Below are positions 46,692 to 59,013 of a stretch of 64,000 nucleotides of DNA, piece by piece; the first letter of the stretch is position 1, and each line of letters opens with the position of its first letter. The position numbers and the translations under genes are program-made. This DNA comes from Trileptium ribeirensis (Eukaryota > Nematoda > Enoplea > Enoplida > Thoracostomopsidae). The notes beneath the pieces are model-generated. The model saw nothing but the letters and a program-made list of their open reading frames with translations. It ran no database searches and was not told the origin of the DNA. The DNA lies in contig JASANE010000440.1 in the NCBI GenBank assembly GCA_030248225.1, positions 1 through 64,000 of the forward strand. The letters are read 5' to 3'.

Positions 46692-47890
46692 TATGCCTTT
46701 TCATAGGTATCAATGGGTTTAGGGAACCCGATTTCCAGAATATATCGTGTCTTCAGTAGTTTGGTTATGTACTGCTGTCGGGGCGTCAAGAATTGTCTAT
46801 ACAATTTTCCGACAGGCTGGTTACGAAGAATTGATTATCTAGAGCCCAGCACAAATACTTCATGCGCTGTCAGTTGTTTTCGATATGTTTAGAACCGACG
46901 AGTTTTTGGTTTACCAATATGTCAAGGGTTTAAGATGGTCTATGGTGGCATATACATCAAACACACCCTGTTAAGTTAATTACTCAGAATAACTTATAAA
47001 TTAAACCAGTGTCGCTCCGTTTCACTTTCGCATACGAGATACTAGTTTATACCTTTTCAGTGGTTTAAAGGGCTTAGCGGTCGACGAACACGATTTCCAA
47101 AATGTAGACTGTCTTCATACATTTGGTTAGGTATTGCGTGCAAGGCAACAAGATTGTCTATGCATACGTTTTTAAGTAAGCTGCTGAATATATTGGTTTT
47201 ATTATCTACAGTCCCACCATGAATTTTATGCCTTTGCAATGGGTTTAAGGTTTAAAGTTTTCAAAATATAGTCTATCTTTATTGTTTGGTTGCAGTCAGT
47301 CAAGAATGGTCATTATATACAAAGTCTAAGTGCGATAGTTTTGTTACCTGAAGTCCAGCACGAATATTTTATGCCATTTCACTGGTTAACAATGAGTCTA
47401 AGGTAGACGAACTCGATTTCCAGCATTTATATACTTTTGCGTCGTTATATTCGTTATTTATGTCGTGCAGAGCATAAGGAATGGTCAACCTATAGGTTTT
47501 TGTCTTGAATACGTTTGTCTATCTATTCAGAGTATAGCTCGAATATCTCATGCCTTTTCATGAGTTTTGACTGAATTTTAATATTAACAAGCTCGATTTC
47601 CAAGATATATATAGTTGAATGAATTAGTCTCTTATCACTTATTTGGTTATGTTTTGTTTTAGGTACATGTAAATTAGCTATTAGAGCTTTTGTGACATGC
47701 AAGATAGGTGGTGTTCCTTAACTCCTGTCAGACAGTAACAGGCTACAGTGGTTTCAGGGCTATTACGGTGGTATATACATCAAACACAGCCTGTTGTAGG
47801 CGATTATTACATAATAATAACATCTATAGATGAAACTCGCTCGATCCGTTTCTTCCTCAGTAGCGAGATACTAGTCTTATTCGGCGAGTT
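46692..47890. repeat. Degenerate satellite-like tandem array
   Basis: Diverged units of roughly 150-180 bp begin with ATGCCTTTTCA.TGGTTTA (46694, 47049, 47228, 47373, 47551). They share CTCGATTTCCA, TTTGGTTATGT and AAGAATGGTCTA blocks. A second segment, TGG.ATATACATCAAACACA..CCTGTT through GAGATACTAGT, occurs at 46945-47045 and again at 47769-47875, giving a higher-order spacing of about 825 bp. Confidence 0.65.
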
Positions 47891-48700
47891 GGAATTGTTC
47901 AAAAATATATATTGAGGAAATTTATGTCTTTGAAAATGGAAATATTACAGTACGCGCCAGGAACTAATAACAAATGCAGTTTTTAGGACAGATTTATTTC
48001 GAGCGTGCCTCAACTGAGTCACAAACAAGTCTCAAGCAAGCCAGTTTCATTTTTTGGCGAGTACTGTGGTTGCAGTATGCAACAGAACTATTTGACCCGC
48101 TATACTACAAAATGACATTTGATTTCAGATATGGTTTATGACGCAAGATAACGATTAAACCAGCGTTGAGGAACTATCGGTCACAGTATATTCTTGACGA
48201 AGGCGTTGCTCATAATGATTCAACAATTTGGTTATCGATGCTTTATAATAAGTTTGACACTACTGCTGGAGGGTTGCAGACATTGTCCTAGTATACCTTG
48301 TCGTCGGTTTCTGACTGTTCTTTCATTATCTATCTTCGTTCGTTCGATGATTTTTGTCTATACATGTGTTTAGATTAATAATTGTGATCATGAACTGCAT
48401 AATCTGGTCTGATATGTTAGGTTAAGATGTAATATGCTAGGTTAAGATGCAAATACTGCTGAAACATTTTACTGATGGCTTGAACGGGGTGCTGTAGTGC
48501 ATCTAGAATATGAGCTCCGAAAGTTTCAAAATGTGTGGCACTAATTCAATCTTACACTATTCATACTTGGTTATAGGAACAACACCTGTTCTTTTTGGAA
48601 ACATCATTAGTTTACCATAGCATCCTCAACGCATACGTGGTCACAAACTGAAGAACTTAGAGCACCCACCATTTCGTTGAGAATAAATCGGTAATGCCTA
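47891..48700. other. Non-coding
   Basis: TTTTTTGGCGAGTACTGTGG at 48053 resembles one terminus of the Tc1/mariner-type MITE at 55045. Nothing else is recognised. Confidence 0.35.
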
Positions 48701-48824
48701 CAGTCGCGGCCAAAAATAAGTGCAATCGTAATTCCGTTTGATCGCAATCGATCGAAATTTGTTTAATCGAAATTTAATTGTGTTAAAACAAAATCGATCA
48801 AAATTTGGTTTAATCGGAATCTAT
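48701..48824. mobile_element. Left end of a Tc1/mariner-like element
   Basis: After a TA (48699-48700) the sequence CAGTCGCGGCCAAAAATAAG has the form of a Tc1/mariner terminus. It is followed by two diverged copies of ATCGAAATTTGTTTAATCG. No matching right end is present; it is cut off by a hAT fragment. Confidence 0.4.
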
Positions 48825-48977
48825 TAGAATTGCAACTATCCAAAATTAATAGCCGGAACCGGACCCGGATCTTGCAAAATAAATAACCTGACCCAGACAC
48901 AGAATTTATGAAAACGAATACCCGTACCTGGATATTCGTGGAAACCAATACCTGGGGCCGAACCCGAACTACGCAGA
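48825..48977. mobile_element. Fragment of the CCCGGACCC hAT family
   Basis: TAGAATTGCAACTATCCAAA, then ATTAATAGCCGGAACCGG, matches the left end of the element at 6249 (TAGAGTTGCAAAAGTTAAAA), followed by diverged CCCGG-type repeats. The right terminus is missing. Confidence 0.6.
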
Positions 48978-49004
48978 TAAATGACATATAGTTTTATACA
49001 CCAC

Positions 49005-49435
49005 CGTCACGTTGCCCCGGCTTGGGGCGCGAATGCTTCGTTACTCCGCGATTTCCAATTCGGCCGATCTTGCGCTGCCTCGCGTAGTATTTCGTTTGGT
49101 AGACTCCGCTATGTTCGCCACGCCACATCCTTGAAAGCACGCTTCATATCTGATACTAGCACACTTCTCCGGCTAACGACAACTCGTCCGCTTGACCTTT
49201 TCCATGATGGCGGTTGTAGGAGCTCCTTCTTTGGTAGTCTGTCATCTTGCATGCGCAGCACGTGCCCGAGCCATTTTAACCGTCGCTTTTTGATCTCGGA
49301 TTTGAGTTTCGTTCGTTGACCGATCACGTCGTGCAGTTCGATGTTGGACACGTGGTCCAGTCTAGAGATGCCTAATATTCGGCTGAGACACCATTGCTGA
49401 AACATATTTATATATACAGTTTTATACATATACAT
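49005..49435 (-). pseudogene. RTE-like retrotransposon, C-terminal coding end
   Basis: The minus-strand frame from 49435 contains QQWCLSRILGISRLDHVSNI, then IKKRRLKWLGHVLRMQDDRL and LPKKELLQPP. This is the conserved region after the reverse transcriptase in RTE/BovB-like and related elements ('RRLKWLGHVLRM'). A frame change near 49109 leads to a Trp/Arg-rich tail ending near 49005. Only the 3' end survives, as expected for 5'-truncated insertion. Confidence 0.75.
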
Positions 49436-49492
49436 GTTATATATAACAATATGGCTTGTAATACATAACTCGGAATGGCTCGTAGTTCATAG

Positions 49493-51314
49493 GGGTCATT
49501 TCACCAAACCATGTCATTTTAGTTGGGGGGGCTACATCGGCACTTTTTGGCCCATACCACCAGTCTTTTGTAAGGAAATTTAATGTCGCTGTGAGATGTA
49601 GTAATAGCATATCCGACGATCATAGCGAGGTATGGTAGACCTCTGTAGCCCAAACATAGCAGAAGCCAGAGGCCCTCAACCCGGGTTGGCCAAATGAAGC
49701 CAAAAACACATGTGCCAATATAAACGTTCGCCGTATCGCTAGCACGTGATACATATGTGTGTTTTTCATTTCACTGTGATCCATTGGTATTTGCTAATAT
49801 TTCTGGAAAAACTTGGAAGTAAGCGTCGACACTGAAGCTGACGTCAAGCTTCCGAAAATTTTTTTGGTGACATGTAGCCCCCCGACCAAGGTCAAATCTG
49901 GCAGCTTTCAGACGCTGGTAAATAACGTCAAAGTGCACTAGCGCCAAAAATGCTATATAACGGTAATCGTAATCAGTACAAGTGTTATTGAAAAAAAGAA
50001 TATCAGCGTCTGTCCATGTGTTATTTCATTGTGAGGTCGAAGGTCATAAAATGCCAAAAATGGGGTATGCAAAATGTAGCCCCCCCCGACCTGGCGTGTA
50101 GCGCCCCCGACCTGTAGCCCCCCCCGACCGCATGTATAATAAAAGTAATCGAAGGCAAGGGCGTAGCCAGGGGGGGGTGGCGGGGGTCGCGACCCCCCCT
50201 TTTGGCTCAACCCCAAACAAATTTTTTTTGAACGATTCCTGTTGAAAATCATGTCGGAAATTGTCCTAAAACTATCCTCTCTCGCACTAGAAAACAATTA
50301 TTTTCAACCGTATTTTTGACCAAACTTCACATTTTTGTATTAAAATTCGCTATTTTGCCAACAGTTTCATTTTTTACTTGTTTATGGCGTACTTAATATA
50401 CCAATTCTGGACCCCGCTTTCACATTTCTGAGCGCGACCCCCCCGGACCTCCCCCTTTTAGGTACCCACTGTAGGCCGCGACCCCCCCTTTCAAAATTCC
50501 TGGCTACGCCCTTGATCAAAGGTCGCAAGAATCATATTAGTATATAAGTTCATCATCATTGCACTATGATATGGGGCCGTGCTGTTAACTGGGCAGCTAG
50601 GGAACCCTTCTGCCTGCCCGCACGTCTATTACACGCATTGTCCTTGGTATCATCACTTAAATGTAAGCTAGCCATGATCAATTGTATTTGTTGTACATCA
50701 GCTTACATGTAGAATGTATAGAAGTAGCTAAAGTTTGGCGCGTTGCATGTTGTAGGAAGCTGTAGCCCCCCCGACCTGAGGTGTAGCCCCCCGACTCAAC
50801 ATATCGGGGTGCCATTTTTTACAAGGCCTAAGGATCTGCCTGAAATTTTTTCTTAGACGTCCCCCGCTCATGGTTGGTTCGTGAGCATAAAATGGTATCT
50901 GTAGGTGCTGTCTCCGTTGCGCTAGAAAAACTTCTGCGACAGGCTTGTTCTAAATTGGTCGATTTTTAACCCAAGAATGCCCTAGCAGCATCAATTTTAG
51001 GTCCCAAGTGCTCCAAATGGCTTGACGAGGACCATATTGGTCTGACTTGCATAAAAACAGACCATGGTTCGCGTGTCACTCCGTCAACCTACAGAATAAT
51101 GACTTATTTCGGATTAAAATTTGACCCCCAGGGGGGCACTTTCCAACCCCTGTAGCAGGTTTCAGGTAGCTCGTTTTGCATAGAGACATCGATATTCGAA
51201 AAATTCAGGGGTTTTTTTACATCGGAAGGGGTCTAGACACTGTACATTCGAAAACGTTTAATTTTGGCTTCAAAAAGTGGTGTTTCAAAAGTACATGGTT
51301 TCGTGAAATGACCC
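49493..51314. mobile_element. TIR element with GGGTCATTTCAC ends
   Basis: Termini GGGTCATTTCACSAAACCAT (49493) and its inverse ending 51314 match with one mismatch over about 22 bp. ATAG occurs on both sides (49489-49492, 51315-51318), a candidate 4-bp target duplication. Length is 1822 bp. The interior has recurrent TGTAGCCCCCCCGACCT blocks (49870, 50080, 50113, 50762) and no open frame of note. A 359-bp hAT MITE is nested inside at 50156. Confidence 0.7.
50156..50514. mobile_element. hAT MITE nested in the 49493-51314 element
   Basis: Perfect 16-bp termini CAAGGGCGTAGCCAGG / inverse are flanked by ATCGAAGG (50148-50155) and ATCAAAGG (50515-50522), a 7/8 match. It has C- and G-run-rich subterminal blocks (GGTCGCGACCCCCCC). 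Ends of this GGGCGTAGCCAGG type are widespread in animal hAT MITEs. Confidence 0.9.
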
Positions 51315-51471
51315 ATAGCGATTATTTCACAGATTGTCTTATCAATATTGGCGCTTTGCTGCCATGTCAATTGGAAACAGTTGAATTCAACACATAGCCA
51401 AAATGTGCTCTCTGTTGTATTGCTTAGATATAAATGTTTGACGTTTAATGTATCTTCTACTAGATCAACAT

Positions 51472-52950
51472 CAGGGAGTAACCGGAATTCCGGTTCCGGC
51501 GAAAATCGTGTTCCGATTGCGGTCCCGGCAAAGGGCAAAAACCATACCGGAACCGGAATTCCGGTTTAAAAAGTTTGTTTGAAATTTTCCACGTTTTTTG
51601 CTTCATCTGTGATCCAAACGTATGTAATATATATTATACAATGATCAAGCTCCAATACAACCAAGCAAAAGAAAATATTAACTAAGCAATTTGCCGTTTG
51701 AAACGTAAATAGGTCACATAATTTCAGTAGGAATTTTTCATAATAACCTGCAGGAGTTTGTTAACAAATCAAAGCCAGGTCGTTGCATGTAGCAGCTATT
51801 TTACACATCCAGAAGTCTGTGCGGTACGTTTCAATTAAACCGGAAAAGATTAACTAAGCAATTTGCCGTTTGAAACGTAAGTAGGGCACATAATTTCAGT
51901 AGGAATTTTTCATAATAACCTGCAGGAGTTGGTTAACAAATCAAAGCCAGGTCGTTGCTGGTAGCAGCTATTTTACACATCCAGAAGTCTGTGCGGTACG
52001 TTTCAATTAAACCGGAAAAGATTAACTAAGCAATTTGCTGTTTGAAACGTAAGTAGGGCACATAATTTCAGTAGGAATTTTTCATAATAACCTGTAGGAG
52101 TTTGTTAACAAATCAAAGCCAGGTCGTTGCTTGTAGCAGCTATTTTACACATCCAGAAGTATGTGCGGTACGTTTCAATTAAACCGGTCCAATTCGGTGA
52201 GTATGGCTAACGCAGAAGTACTTAGGGTATGCTTGGCTAACATAAATTGTTTCAAGAACCCTCCAATGCGCTTGTAAACTTGGTAAATCAGTCTAAATTG
52301 AAGTAAACTAACGTTATCTGCAACGCAGCTAGAAACTGCTTTCTTGGCAAAGAACTGTATTTATTGAAACTGTGCGAGCAGCATCACAGTGTGTCTCATT
52401 TATAGCATTCTGATTAGAAAGTTATCATCATTATCATCTAACTTACGGGCACTGTTTGTCCAACGCTAGCCTAAACAGTGTGACTGACCAGAAAATTACC
52501 TTCTATCTATTATTTTCTCTTAGAATCATATAAACCAATAATTTCAAGTTTCCTACAGAACATGTGTGTAGTAAAGGAAGGCGACTGAAGACAGAGCGAA
52601 AGTGTGTATTCTACGCTCCAACCTTTGTAAGCATATTCGATTTGACGCAGTATACGCAATGGTGTATAGTGGAAGGCATTTTTTGCTCTGGGTGTGCAAA
52701 AATCGACATATTTGATCGATAAATAAACATTATTAGCTTCCTCAGTCTCTTTAAAGTTTCAGAAAGGCAATAATACCATCGTAATACACTAAGTTTAAGT
52801 AAACGTTATTTTTAATGTATTTTAAATCCACTATACCTTGATTATTTCTTCCTTCATCTGTTTTACTATATATAAATTTCGAAGACCAAGTTCCGGATCC
52901 GATTTAAATGGACGGTTCCGGTTGCTGGTTCCGCTTCCGGTTATTCCCTG
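51472..52950. mobile_element. Non-autonomous hAT element, CCGGAACC family, copy 2 (inverted relative to copy 1)
   Basis: Termini CAGGGAGTAACCGGAATTCC and GGTTCCGCTTCCGGTTATTC-CCTG are flanked by ATCAACAT (51464-51471) and ATCAATAT (52951-52958), a 7/8 match. Subterminal CCGGAATTCCGG/CCGGAACC arrays are as in copy 1 at 13850, in reverse orientation. At 1479 bp it is longer than copy 1 mainly because an internal module is triplicated. No transposase is encoded. Confidence 0.9.
51679..52195. repeat. Three tandem 172-bp modules inside the hAT element
   Basis: Units start at 51679, 51851 and 52023 with TAACTAAGCAATTTGCYGTT and run through CATCCAGAAGT.TGTGCGGTA and TTTCAATTAAACCGG. They are nearly identical to each other, while copy 1 of the element has a single, more diverged unit (about 14650-14820). 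Confidence 0.9.
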
Positions 52951-54329
52951 ATCAATATCTTACAATACTACTTTTCTTGATAGGATTGGTTTTAAGATAA
53001 GCTGGAAGGGCACCCATAAAATTAATGCTGCGAATTTTCCCCCTCGAATTTTAAAGTGAATGGTGTATTATATAGTAATTTAACATTAAGTAGAAATCAT
53101 TTAACTTGAATCCTCTGTAATAATAATGGGAAACTTTTCTTGCCAACACGGTAAAATTGTGTCACCTTTTACGTGTCAATAGAATTCATCTAACTTTTGG
53201 ATAATTTAGACGTTCCGAGGGGGTCCGAACCTCAGGGGATGATTTCTTCATGTCTCTCATGAGCAAAATGATGAAACATCATATAAGCCTAAGTCGTGGA
53301 GCTAGCGCCTCCGAACCCTCGCTCTAAGCTATTGTTTTTTCTAACAATATAACAGCGCCCCTCAAGGTTACCTTAGCCGAAATTTTAAGTACGGATTCAT
53401 TGTATATATTTCCAGCATTATTCTTTTTATATTTCTGAAACACAATTTAGTTTTGGCACAATGGCCAACTACTCAAATAATTTGAACATTTATGGAAAAT
53501 TTTGCAGGTTCATACCACAGTAAAGCCGCAAATTTCACCATAAAAGCGTTGTAAACATGTATTAGCATTAAAAGTTGCGGTAATTAATGTTTAAACCGTT
53601 TTGCATACATAAAACATACATTTAGATACGTTAAAAAATTTTGTATTTTAGTTGAGGATGGGTATTTCGGCCGAGTGAGAGGGACAAGACAAATATGGGA
53701 AAAATATCACCAACATGGACGCAATACTTTTTGCACATGTACATCTCTGCTAATATAGTTAACAGGATTTGCGAATTTTCAGCTGCAAATGGACATTTTC
53801 AATGAATGTAAATATAACCTACAGCCCTAGCGAGGCCATCTCTATCTTGCTCATATTTCAGGTGGTATTTGTCGAGCAGACTGTGATTCAGCAACGCGAC
53901 CGCATTGTAAATCCAGAAGTGGGCTAGATAATGTTTTCGCAAGTTTGTAGTTTGTAAACATTTTTATATAATTCCATTCTAGAAAATAGATTTCTAGAAA
54001 GAAAAGCGTAGGCTTGAAATAAAACACGTTTTAGTGGGTAAAACCGAGTACTGGGCAAGTTTAGCAATAAAAAAGACGCTATTATTTAAAATGTGGCCTT
54101 ATGAATTCAATATTTCATACAATTTTTAAATAATTGTGTGTTCCTGAAAGCCACGGGATGTTGCTTAAATGGTAAAATTAAATCCAGTGGTTATTAAAGG
54201 TTTAACATGTAGCTATAGTTTGCATGTATTTATCTTTAAACTTTTGCAATAGCCATTACAAATACAGCCGAGAGATTCAGGCTGTTTATGGAGATGAATT
54301 TATTTTCATGGGATTTCCTATCCCGCAAT
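52951..54329. other. Non-coding; contains a diverged GGCCCATG-family copy
   Basis: At about 53215-53385, GAGGGGGTCCGAACC..CTCTAAGCTATTGTTTTTTC-TAACAATATAACAGCGCCCC resembles the interior and right end of the family copy at 28850. No gene is recognised. Confidence 0.4.
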
Positions 54330-54660
54330 GGGGAAAATTAGTTACTGAAAATATTTACATATATACCTAAATTAATAGCTTGCATCAAAAAGGGCTTGTA
54401 TTGGTTTATAGTGAAGTAACATACGTTGGATCCCCGTTTTTTTTGTTTTTTTTTGAAATGTTCGTGCAATAAAACTGTGCTGTGGTCCACGGTGGACAAG
54501 CCCACTGAAACCTCATCGCCGTAGACGCCACGCCCTGTAACGGCGGCGGCCCCAGTACTCAGTCCTGCTCAAGCTAGAGATTAGTGGTAATGTAGTTAAT
54601 GATACAGAGACTCTCTAGCTACGCTGCTTGCCAGATAACGTAATATATCTCTGGCTACAG

Positions 54661-54817
54661 TTACGCGTCAGAGCTAACCTTCCATGTCGGTGTCCACGGT
54701 CGCAGCTTTGCTATAGAGACCACCAACGGAGACATGTATTTCGTTGATAGCATCACCAACAATATCAGCTCCGCCGTGCGACAAATGGTGGCCGTTTGCA
54801 AATATATGTCGGTTTAG
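54661..54817 (+). other. Exon-like open frame inside the foldback element
   Basis: After TATATCTCTGGCTACAG the frame reads YASELTFHVGVHGRSFAIET, then TNGDMYFVDSITNN and SSAVRQMVAVCKYMSV, and stops at 54817. Composition and GC content are higher than the surroundings. No family is recognised. It could be a captured host exon or a remnant of an element gene. Confidence 0.25.
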
Positions 54818-55044
54818 CTTGAAAAAGTAAATCGTTGTGTCATGGACACGAAATTGTTGATATCGCCGTCATTTGTGTTGAAAAATGTTTCATTTAATGC
54901 CAAATCTAGTTTAGTATTTTAGCGCCAAATTTAATGTCATTTAGCCTCAAACCATTTGACCACCGTATAATTCAGAGAGAAAAGTAACCGTAAATTCACA
55001 TGCACAGTACTTGACTGTTGTATCTACTCTGCATGAGCCAACTA

Positions 55045-55200
55045 CAGTACCCGCCAAAAATGACTGTCGCTCGCGACTCGCTCGAAATAAATTTGTTCTA
55101 AAAATAGAATTTTCTATTAATTTAAATAGTTGCGAAATCTCGAGCGTGCCACTTGCTCGCGACTCGCTCGAAATGCGACGGTCATTTTTGGCGAGTACTG
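55045..55200. mobile_element. Tc1/mariner-type MITE
   Basis: CAGTACCCGCCAAAAATGAC at the left and GTCATTTTTGGCGAGTACTG at the right form terminal inverted repeats (one mismatch). They are flanked by TA on both sides (55043-55044, 55201-55202), the hallmark target of this superfamily. Inside each end is a direct CTCGCGACTCGCTCGAAAT motif. Length is 156 bp. Confidence 0.88.
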
Positions 55201-55538
55201 TAGTATCATGCAAAAACGTTCCCTTCATTGTGAGAGATGTATTGGTATCACACAGCATTACCAGTGACTTTCATTATCTATCCCCCAGAACCTAACCATC
55301 CAAAAACTAGAGAGTAGTCAGGTTCTAGGGCAAGCGGCTGTTCTGTGCTCAGGTGGCGGGCTACGGCGATAAGGCTTCAGTGGGCTTTCCCTGTGTAGGC
55401 CATAGCTCAGTTTTAACATTTGAAACAACAAAAACGTGGATCCAGCATATGTTACTTCGTTATAAACCAAGACACTTCTTGATGCAAGCTATTAATTTAA
55501 GTATATATGTAAATTTTTTCAATGACTAATTTACCCCA

Positions 55539-58422
55539 CCGTGGGTTAGTGATGGCTTGCCGGATCATGTAACGAATTTTCTCCTGTAACTAAGGGAAAA
55601 TTCTATACATAATCAGCTTGGTGGGAAACTGTATGATCCTGCTTGCCCACCGTGGACCATTAGCACAGTCCTATTTTAATAAAAATCAAAAATTCAAACT
55701 TTCCGGATTTAGTAGTTCGATAAATTATTGCTGGAGATCGCTTCAAAACTCACCGTGGAGATTCCATGGGGACAGCTCTGGGATTTAACAAGGATGGGGA
55801 TCGCCATGAAAGTTTCATGGTATGGAAATTGAAAATCCATCCCCATGAGCAACTTAGAGAGAGTAGTGCGCTACTTCAATAATCGAATCCCAGCGAGCTG
55901 CAGGATTTGATATACCACCAGAGTATGTCAAACGCATGAAACTTTGAAACTGCAGATCGTTTTATGGAAAACTTTCTTGGAAACAGATTTTTCCAGTGTG
56001 TCATAAAGAAATTTTTCGATATGTGCTGTTGTAGATTGCCTCCGCTGTATATTGATAATATGGTATGGATGGAGTAAATGTTTTTTATTTTGTATAATGG
56101 GCAAGAGCAGAATGACAACAAGTGGCACAAAATTATGTATATACATGATTTGATCGATCTCTGATGCAAAATACGAAAATTGACTTCAGTCGGGCTTGTG
56201 AAAATACTGGTTTTGAATATGCTGTACCTAATGTCTGCTTGCATAATGGGCGTTCGTGATAACTTCACATAAAAACTTTTCCGAAAAAAAACTTGCAATA
56301 CACGTAAAAAATTTATTTTCATGATGTTTGGTCTATAGTTGACTTTCCTTTTGCTTAAATGTCTGAACTAGGTGTTACAAAGTTTACACGATAGCATGCA
56401 CCGTGGGATTGGTCTAACAACGACCCAGTCTGTGGCTTGGTCGCCGAAATTAAGAGCAGAGAACGGGCATCAGTTATATAATTACCAAACCCGTCCCAAA
56501 CACTTTCTGGCTACATCTGTTTCACACAAGAAAAGCGTAGGTGGCCTTACGTGTCGGACCCCCTTAGGCTTTAGTCACGCCTAAATTTCAGTAGTACGCT
56601 GGCTAAACACGTGTTTCACGCAAGAAAACAGTAAGCATAGGGGCTTTTTAAGGGTCGGGGTAGTCGCGCAGGACCGGGTTGCGTGTAAAGGTTTAGTTAT
56701 GCTTTTGGCTGCATCTGTTTCATGCAAGTAAACAGCAGTATCAATCATGGTCGGGCCCAAGTCGTGCGTAAAATTGTAGGAAAATAGAGCGCAGATTGGT
56801 GTAAAAATGAGAAATTGAGAAAAAGTTATCGCAAACTGGGGGAAATCTCTATTTCCACGGCTAAGCTCAACAAAGCATTTCATAAAATATTCTTTTGGGC
56901 CGTATTGATGAGAATTCGTCTTTTTGGGTTATGCACTAATGGCCGCAAAAAATTCTCAATTGCAATTTTGTATGCCTGGTTGACTGGTGTGAACATCAGC
57001 CGAATTGCATCTTGGATTAGCGGCTTTAACGCTCATATATGAATAGAAAACATCTTTTTAAACCATGAACCAATTCAGCCGGCTGCTTTTGACCCCGTGG
57101 ACTCAGCTCGTACATGCGCTTCGAATGGTTTTTATAAAATAAATTATTGAAAAAATCGGAAAAAAAATTGGTTGAAGTGGGTATTTTCTGAGCCATCTCA
57201 TGGAACTGTACCAACATTATCACAGTATATATGTCATAAATTAGGGGCTCGAGGTATTGAAGGAAAACCTCAATTTTCTGTTTTCCAGTATAGTATTTAT
57301 ATCTAACATTCAAGATTTGCATTGTAAACAATGTTCATTCAGAAAGCAACTAGTCAAAAGTAGACAATTCCATGTTACATGCTTCACATGCAGGAGGTTA
57401 AGAGCGTGAAAACAAAACAAGCTTGCCATAGACTAGCCTGGCCTTAGATTTGTACCTTTCGTGATCCATGGTGGAAAAGATGCGCCGCACTGACAACTAC
57501 ATAGCGTGCATTTCATTTCTTCCTATGAAAGTTACATTTTTTATTAAAACAAGTTACATTTCACTTAACAATTTTGTGTCAAACATTTAGATTTAATCTG
57601 AGGCGGAGATTTAAAGTAAGGTTTAAGTTTAGTCTTAACGGTTTACACTGCACTGTGTCCTTTAGTATAAAACATTGCGGGATGTTATGGGTTTATATAG
57701 ATTTATCTGGCTTATCACTTTAACGAATATACAATATATAAATGTCATAAATAGGGGACACCGTTTTTCTGAAAGTAGTGATATAAGGGTACTTATTGGA
57801 CAGCTGCGCTGTTACGACTCCGTACATTCGATCGAATTAAAAATTTATATTGACTTAAAATAGTAGTTTGCATTTACTGAATAGATGGCCAAGGTCCGTC
57901 GTTGTAGAGTGATTACATGTTACCGACGATGGGGTAGCAGATTTTAAAATTTTTTGAAACTCAATTTTCCCGAATTTCGCTAATTTCACCAATTTTTGCT
58001 AAACATTTAGCGGACCGTCAACTAACGAAGACGTATGGGGCGAGGGGTCTTAGAGGCTCATAGTTCCGCCCCTATAGCAGCTCTGAATCAGTGCCATAAG
58101 ATCACGAAGAAACAGCAACTCCGTGATTATTTTCGTTAACGAAACCATATCACCATTTTTGTGAGACACGTGATGTACATATAGGCATCTGGTTTGGAGG
58201 AAATCGGCAGTTGTTGACTATGCCAGTTATCAACAATTGAAAAGCAATTTTCTTTGAAATAAACGAATTCTACACGAACGGCAATAAAATGAGCGCATAA
58301 AACATTTATGCTGTAGAATTATGAAACTCAAAAGCTGAATGCTACATCTTCATTGTATAACGTCAAAACTTTATGACGATTTCTTGAGCAGAGTGACACC
58401 CGTCGAAATTAGCATATCAATG
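55539..58422. other. Non-coding; one small degenerate tandem repeat
   Basis: At 56509, 56600 and 56706 a diverged block TGGCTRCATCTGTTTCA-GCAAGAAAACAG recurs at roughly 90-105-bp spacing. A 101-codon minus-strand frame (57331-57026) has no recognisable domain. Confidence 0.4.
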
Positions 58423-58721
58423 GATCGAGCATGACGCGATCCATTTGGACCTTGCACCCCTGGATCTGGGAGGTTACTCTCTTACTTTGAGGGGGTCATA
58501 GTATTGAGGACAAAATTTGTTCCAACCCCCGAGTTTTGAAGGGTCGCTCAATAATATTTGAGTGTTGATAAAAATTTTATCTTGGACAATGTCCCCCAGA
58601 AACGACAATGGGGAGAGATCTAAACAAGTTTGTCCTCGATATCAAAACTCCCTAAAAGTGGTGCAGGTAACCGCCACAGAACCAGGAAGTACGGCTAAAA
58701 CGGATCGCGTCATGCCCGATC
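58423..58721. mobile_element. TIR element with GATCGRGCATGACGCG ends
   Basis: The termini match the consensus GATCGRGCATGACGCGATCC at the left and its inverse at the right (ending 58721). Only the base at R differs from perfect inversion (A left, G right by complement). Length is 299 bp. A half-terminus GCATGACGCGGTCC occurs at 35543. No clear target duplication was found. Confidence 0.7.
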
Positions 58722-59013
58722 TTTTTATATGATGATTTCGAAGAGTAATAAAGCTCTTCAATAAATCATAAATTTGTGATAATAAGGAGCTCGATCATGT
58801 CTGAGTAGATGAGTTTGAGTAGTGCTCTATTTTTAGCAATCATTCCATGCGCAGCGTACTATGAACGAAAATGCCCATGCATCGAATTTATGCTTAGGAC
58901 AATTGTTGCGCAAACATGAAACATTTGCACTGGTTTAGCACAGCATTCACACTCGGACATTCTTTTGAATTTTGTCTGTATATGCTACATCTTTATCATT
59001 GGTCACTTGCTAG
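58722..59013. other. Non-coding
   Basis: Nothing recognised. Confidence 0.4.

Larger units (their letters stand above)
54330..55538. mobile_element. Foldback element with ~200-bp inverted arms
   Basis: The left arm 54330-54535 and right arm 55353-55538 are inverted copies, about 80% identical by eye. Shared blocks are TTTACATATATAC, AAATTAATAGCTTGCATCAA, GAAGTAACATA, GGATCC, AAGCCCACTGAA and ATCGCCGTAG. The middle holds a Tc1/mariner-type MITE and an exon-like frame. Confidence 0.7.

Noticed and set aside
48981..49319. 112-codon + strand frame
   Set aside because: It is antisense to the RTE-like C-terminal domain, which is clearly the coding strand.
56509..56760. Three spaced similar blocks, considered as a CRISPR-like array
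   Set aside because: Repeats are diverged, spacing is about 100 bp, and the genome is eukaryotic.
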